From NCBI GenBank assembly GCA_001970955.1, contig MPUH01000190.1, positions 1 through 64,000 on the forward strand: a stretch of DNA of 64,000 nucleotides. Direction: 5' to 3'. Positions 59,501 through 64,000 of the stretch are shown piece by piece. This DNA is from Stentor coeruleus. Taxonomy: Eukaryota > Ciliophora > Heterotrichea > Heterotrichida > Stentoridae. The notes beneath the pieces are model-generated. The model saw only the letters and a list, made by a program, of their open reading frames with translations. It ran no database searches and had not been told where the DNA came from. Position numbers and translations under genes: made by a program. Numbering within the stretch: the stretch's first letter is position 1; each line of letters opens with the position of its first letter.

Positions 59501-59990
59501 CTAATGACTCTTATTTATTATACACTTATTGTCATTATAAATAAGTTGATCAAAAATCTTTTTATTATATTCAACTTTAGGCTTGTTTACCCCAAAAGCA
59601 TCTTTGGCTTGAGATTTGCCTTTAATATTTCTGAATATTAATAACTTTATTCTTTCAGAATTCTCTAATATAACTATTAAACTAAATCGCTTACCTGATA
59701 TATAAGAAGATAATTCATTTATTGTGAATTTTTTATGTATAAATATTTTTACTTTTTATTTCTAATACATCTCTCATGATCTTATTTCCATAGAATTGAT
59801 TCTAGGGAGATTTAGATGCAATTCATTTGAGATCAATAATCTTAAACTCAAAAGAAAACACTTTATTCCTGCAAACTGGCTTCAAGATATTTCCTACAGC
59901 TTTTCAGTTATATTCATACTGCTAATCATAATTAAAAATCTAATTATCATCAGTAACAGTGCATTTTAGGAATTTTTTATATTTTCCAAC
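59501..59990 (-). pseudogene. Decayed member of the Cys-knuckle/beta-domain family
   Basis: On the minus strand one frame, with several stops and one shift, keeps the family's beta domain. KVFSFEFKIID corresponds to AFALSLKIVD of member 1. FTINELSSYISGKRFSLIVI corresponds to VIVNDVSSRMESGSFSLLVL. The following IKLLIFRNIKGKSQ corresponds to IKPLEILNVYVKTK. The frame then runs to TAG at 59501. About six breaks are visible over 490 bp and the Cys-knuckle half was not found upstream. Recognisable spacing with low identity indicates an old host pseudogene. Confidence 0.65.
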
Positions 59991-61142
59991 TTTATATTTT
60001 CTTCTTATTATAACTCTCATACATACATCAATCAATTTTACGATATCCGTCTATTCATAAAAGACTTTTATTTGATTATTCACTAATATTACTACCATAC
60101 GGCTCATAAATATTCACAATTTAGCACAACCTATGACTTTTCAAGTTGATATGAACATTTTATCATGCAGAGTAAATATTTATTTGTAATCAACTCTTTA
60201 TTGATATAAAATTTCTATGATTTAAAAAAAAGCTTATCTTATACTATATACTTCCTTTCATAGCCTCATATAGATTAATTTACTCTTATTAAACATCAAT
60301 ATTCTTACCCTAACCCGAATTTTCCCTATATTATCTTATTTGAAACCATTTCATATATTATAAATTTGATTACGTTCAAGAAGTATCTTATCTAAATTTT
60401 ATTACTATAATATTTAATATTTTATTATAGTTTTATTATCCACTTTAACTTTAATCCTCAACACCCTAAGGCTATGATCTCTTTACCTTAATCATTTCCG
60501 CTAGTATCTGTCATCAAAGTCTCATTAAAAAAGTCTTTACTCGCCTAGTCAAGTTCAAAAGACCAAAAATTCTAAGTAATTATCTTTACAAACTAAATTC
60601 ACAAATACAAAAACATCTAAAGCTTATAATCCAACATCCCTTTACCAAACCTGCAAAAACCCATTTTATATTGTCTTTCTTATCTTAGTTGCCTGTTTAA
60701 AAATTATTCATTTTTCTTTGTATCTGGCCCATATTTTTTGATATGCGTATCTTATTTTAAACTGGATCAAGAATTAGAAGTCTCCCAAATGGCTATAACA
60801 CATAAAGAAATAGGAAGTTCTAATAGCATTTCGCTTTTAAATTCCCTTTGAGCTTTATATATGATTATTCAACTAAAATTCAAGTTTAGCAAATTTATGA
60901 ATTAGTTTTTTAGAGCAAGACTTTGAATTCAATAATCAATCTTTTATATGATCATCTGTGTCAAAAATTTAAAACGAACAAGAATTATTTTAAGTCCCAT
61001 ATTAGAAAAAATATGCAAATATATAAATATTTTTATTGTCAGAAAGGCTTCTAGAAATGATTCATCAAATAATATATGGATTTTTAATAGGATAGGACAT
61101 AGTTGTACTATGGAATTATAACCACCCATAATAAAGTAATAA
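59991..61142. other. AT-rich spacer upstream of family member 3
   Basis: From about 60200 to 60700 the plus strand is A/C-rich and G-poor, the 5' flank signature of the plus gene at 61143. A short coding-like stretch near 60768-60848 (QELEVSQMAITHKEIGSSNS) is open but unrelated to anything I recognise. Confidence 0.45.
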
Positions 61143-61925
61143 ATGTGTACCTTTAACTTACAATGTCCCGTCACAGACGGATCTTGCAAATGCTTGAAGC
61201 AAATAACAATCCCTGAAGTCATCAAACCGATACCTATTCCTGCAGCTTTTCCAAATGACCCAAACATGCTTAGTATATTGTACAGACTCATAGTACAACA
61301 AAACGAAATGATGCGTAATATTAGTGTTCAAATTCAAGAAGCTCTTGCTAAGGTGCTGCAGTATACAGAAGGTAGCCAAAAAAATGAAAATGGTTCAGTG
61401 CTTCAAACTGAAGAAGCAACAACACCAAGTAGTTTGCTGAAGTTTCTCTGCGGTGATTTGTGTAATCACAGTCATTCTTTGCAAATTGCAAATGAAATGC
61501 CAAGTCCTGCATACAAAGAAAGAGCATTTTCTGTGATGCTGAATATTTTAGATTCAAATGGAGCGAAAGTAAGATTGAGTCAAAATGTGGTTTTTAAAGT
61601 TATGCTTTTCACAGCTGATAGTCCTCCAAAGCTCCTTGCAATCAACACCTCTGGAGACAAAATAATGAGAGGAACTCTTGAGGCTGAAGGAAATTCAGCT
61701 GTGATATTCAGGAAAATTATTATAAAAGAAGTCACTTCACACTTTAGAAACGGATCATTTTTCTTTGTAGTAGTTGCAAAAGACGCTAATTTCATTAAGC
61801 CTTTTATTTACCCTGAATTTGTTATCAAAGCAAGAAAAATCTACCCAGAGTGCCTTAAGAAAAAGTTTAAGACTGAAGACTGTATTCTTAGCAGCCCAGC
61901 TGATGATGAAAATCTAGATAGCTAA
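61143..61925 (+). CDS. Cys-knuckle plus beta-domain protein, family member 3
   Basis: The 260-residue protein is the most complete member. The N-terminus MCTFNLQCPVTDGSCKC has C2, C8, C15 and C17, a pattern shared exactly with member 2 and suited to one zinc ion. A helical segment follows (about 45-75, LSILYRLIVQQNEMMRNI). The beta domain runs from about 120 to 240: MPSPAYKERAFSVMLNILD, VVFKVMLFTADSPPK, NTSGDKIMRGTLEAEG, EVTSHFRNGSFFFVV, IKPFIYPEFVIKARK. The tail CLKKKFKTEDC is basic then acidic. It is plus-strand, opposite to members 1 and 2. Function is unknown; a nuclear protein-protein or DNA-binding role is a hypothesis. Confidence 0.8.
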   Translation: MCTFNLQCPVTDGSCKCLKQITIPEVIKPIPIPAAFPNDPNMLSILYRLIVQQNEMMRNISVQIQEALAKVLQYTEGSQKNENGSVLQTEEATTPSSLLKFLCGDLCNHSHSLQIANEMPSPAYKERAFSVMLNILDSNGAKVRLSQNVVFKVMLFTADSPPKLLAINTSGDKIMRGTLEAEGNSAVIFRKIIIKEVTSHFRNGSFFFVVVAKDANFIKPFIYPEFVIKARKIYPECLKKKFKTEDCILSSPADDENLDS

Positions 61926-63463
61926 ATTTCACTAAGCTTAAACCTATAAATAACCTTTTTTTCGAACTTTTTAAAGTCATCATCTGCATAATCTCTATTT
62001 TTAACTAAAATTACAAAATTTATTAGGAATTAAAATTAATATTAGTAAATATCTCCCCTTATACTATCAATGATACTCATCCTAATCAAAAATCAGCTGG
62101 TATCTTTTAAAAAATAAAACTTGATCTCTTCATTGTTTTTTGTACCTTCCAAGCTCAAACCTTTAACTGTTTTAGTGAATAACTAATTTATGTTGTATGA
62201 ACTAGTGTTATGATTAATTATACATGCTATAGATTAAACCTGGTCAAGATAAAAATCAGTGAAAATCAGGGATTTTTTTTATCAGATTTTTAAGGTTTCC
62301 TCTCTAAAAAATTCAGTTTTTAATATGTTGTTAAGGTTTTCTATGGTTTTTGCTTATGTTTTTACTAAATGCTGTGAAAAAAAAAATCTTTAGAATTTTG
62401 GGATTTGCCAGTAATACAATTTTCCCCGCATTTTGGTGAAAATACACTTAAAGGTAATTTAAGGTTCATGTGACTGTCAGATTTTTGATTAAAAATTCCT
62501 AGTCGATGACTTTTAAAAATGCTTTTGAGATATAAACATGACAGTCTATCTATTGAAAAAGTGTTTTCTTTAAATTTTCATATTTTTTTTGTGTTTTTTA
62601 TGATAGGATACTTGCAAAAAAATGTTAAAAGTGCTTGTTTGCAGAAATAATGGACTTGCTACTGAGATTTTTAAAAATATTTTAGAATTTTTTTTATTTT
62701 TCTGATATAAAGGGTTTTGATGAAGTAGCTATTTTCTCAGATGATTGCTGAGAAATTATTGTGTAAGGCTTTCTAATTATAGTTTTTAGAATAAAATTTC
62801 GATAAGCTAAATTGGGTAAAATGATTATTTTTACCATAAAAAGTGGGGTTATTATAACAAGGATTTAGATTAATTTTATGAAGTTTTACATTTTGTTTGG
62901 GGTGTGATTGTGAAATTATACTAGGTAAAAGGCTTTGGAAAATTTAGATGCTTGTTGTCACTAGTTTTTTAAAAATGCTAAGGGATAATGCTATGTTATT
63001 ATGAAAATATGATTTGATAAGGCTTAGATTTTTGACTAATTCTTATTGGATGATTTTTTAGGAATAGTTTGGGTGTAAAGCGAGGACTGAAAAAAAAATT
63101 GAAATTTTAAAATTTTATAAAAAGATAATGAAAGGGATTTACACAGTTCAGGTAAGCATTTAAAGTTTAAATACAATGAAAATTATAAGGATAGTATCAA
63201 AATTAATATTAGGAATATAATAAAAACAAAACTTATGCAAATAAAAGAATTTGAAAACTATGACAATTTATGATAAAAATAAGTGGCCAAATTAAAACAT
63301 AAACTAAAAAATTAAGTATATAAAATATGTAGTTAGTTTAGAATTTTACTTCTATATAATAATCAAAGTAAATATAAGCAAAAAGTATTGAAAAATCTTC
63401 TAATGATAACTACTATACAAAATATATTATTCTATTAACAATAATAAACAGTTGCATTAAAAA

Positions 63464-63568
63464 TCCTAATCTTAAGATAATCAAAATCTAATTAAAATAT
63501 ACTAATACACTCAACNTCCTAATCTTAAGATAATCAAAATCTAATTAAAATATACTAATACACTCAAC
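63464..63568 (+). repeat. 52-bp duplication around N at 63516
   Basis: Bases 63464-63515 recur as 63517-63568 without visible differences. It forms the left end of a small contig whose right end is duplicated too. Confidence 0.9.
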
Positions 63569-63774
63569 ACCTTGAAGAGCCAAAGTATTCCAAAATTCTT
63601 ATATAAATATTTACCAAAAACCACAACCATGCCAAAAATCATCACCTTAACAAAAATCCACAACCCACATNCACCTTGAAGAGCCAAAGTATTCCAAAAT
63701 TCTTATATAAATATTTACCAAAAACCACAACCATGTCAAAAATCACCACCTTAACAAAAATCCACAACCCACAT
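63568..63774 (+). repeat. 103-bp duplication around N at 63671
   Basis: Bases 63568-63670 recur as 63672-63774 with two substitutions (CCATGCC versus CCATGTC, ATCATC versus ATCACC). Contig 63517-63670 is therefore wholly composed of sequence found in its neighbours. Confidence 0.9.
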
Positions 63775-63876
63775 CTTCTTCAAAACCTTAATTTTCCAAA
63801 TACCTCAACTTAAAAACCTTTAATTCCTATCAACCCTCTCTAAATCCTAACCTTTTATTTCATATATCTCTATCTA

Positions 63877-64000
63877 TTAATTAGGCAAACTTGAATCACT
63901 TTCTCTCAAAAGCCTAGCAATTTTAATAATCGATTCTTTAGACTCACTCGATATTTCCTGATAATAATAAGCATTTTGTAAATCTGAAACTATTTCTCTA
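63877..64000 (-). CDS. 3' end of an unidentified minus-strand gene (partial)
   Basis: An open minus-strand frame enters from the right edge and ends in TAA at 63877-63879. The visible 40 residues are helical and charged, ending ESIIKIARLLRESDSSLPN. The A/C-rich plus-strand DNA to its left is the 3' flank signature of minus-strand genes here. The product cannot be named. Confidence 0.55.
   Translation of the reverse strand, partial: REIVSDLQNAYYYQEISSESKESIIKIARLLRESDSSLPN

Larger units (their letters stand above)
61926..63876. other. Convergent spacer of 1.9 kb
   Basis: G/T-rich on plus between about 62220 and 63110 and A/C-rich from about 63180 to 63876, the expected 3' flanks of the plus gene to its left and the minus gene to its right. 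Many T-runs but no coding frame. Two assembly duplications lie at its right end. Confidence 0.5.

Noticed and set aside
60944-61291. 115-codon minus frame
   Set aside because: It overlaps the start of the intact plus-strand family member 3 and has no domain; it is a shadow frame.
1-64000. Transposases, reverse transcriptases, capsid-type genes, terminal repeats, CRISPR arrays, rRNA
   Set aside because: Looked for in both strands by motif reading; nothing recognisable was found. A profile search could still find very degraded remains.

Overview
The window reads as macronuclear DNA of a heterotrich ciliate, most likely Stentor or a close relative. The evidence is: (i) three 15-nt spliceosomal introns, all beginning GTAA and ending TAG with an A at position 10; (ii) the standard genetic code, since TAA, TAG and TGA all end genes and a 3,164-codon frame contains none of them; (iii) AT-rich, densely packed, almost intron-free genes on both strands; and (iv) a cilium gene. 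The species call is inference. Small introns and the standard code are, to my knowledge, the distinguishing combination for Stentor among heterotrichs.

Left part (1-38.3 kb) is ordinary, compact housekeeping and signalling DNA. It holds a two-repeat Myb factor, an AGC kinase, an AMPK/SNF1-like kinase whose ATG is made by splicing, a SPEF2/CPC1-like central-pair protein 29 bp downstream of ribosomal protein eL8, a 1,556-residue coiled-coil protein with a 21-bp minisatellite, a possibly myristoylated coiled-coil protein, V-ATPase subunit H, a UBE3A-like AZUL-HECT ligase, and a multi-domain FKBP-TPR immunophilin. These are followed by a carbonic-anhydrase-like secreted protein lacking two zinc ligands, a secreted EF-hand protein, an S6K/AKT-type kinase, a TPR plus cyclic-nucleotide-binding protein, an NDUFS4-like complex I subunit, ATG8 and a WDR7/Rabconnectin-3-beta-like protein.

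Right part (38.9-64 kb) is looser and full of gene families in birth and death. Two tandem thioredoxin-like/ZZ-finger paralogues (39.0-42.3 kb), with decayed copies at 42.5 and 53.2 kb, bracket a 9.5-kb giant gene. That gene encodes a DUF6606/DUF3638/DUF3645 protein with SecA/helicase-like motifs. Next is a tail-to-tail pair of tiny secreted paralogues (53.7-54.5 kb). Then comes a dispersed family (55.2, 57.6 and 61.1 kb, plus a clear fossil at 59.5-60.0 kb and a possible one at 57.1 kb) with an N-terminal cysteine knuckle and a C-terminal beta-rich domain followed by a basic tail. I do not recognise this last family.

The sequence contains 11 single-N joints, each flanked by a 34-390 bp direct duplication. 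They look like contig ends that overlapped but were not merged. Four genes are interrupted by them, and each returns to one frame when the extra copy is discounted. Intergenic DNA has a strong polarity. On the sense strand, 5' flanks are A/C-rich and G-poor while 3' flanks are G/T-rich, so skew flips mark most divergent and convergent boundaries. I saw no rRNA, tRNA, CRISPR, transposase or virus-derived element.
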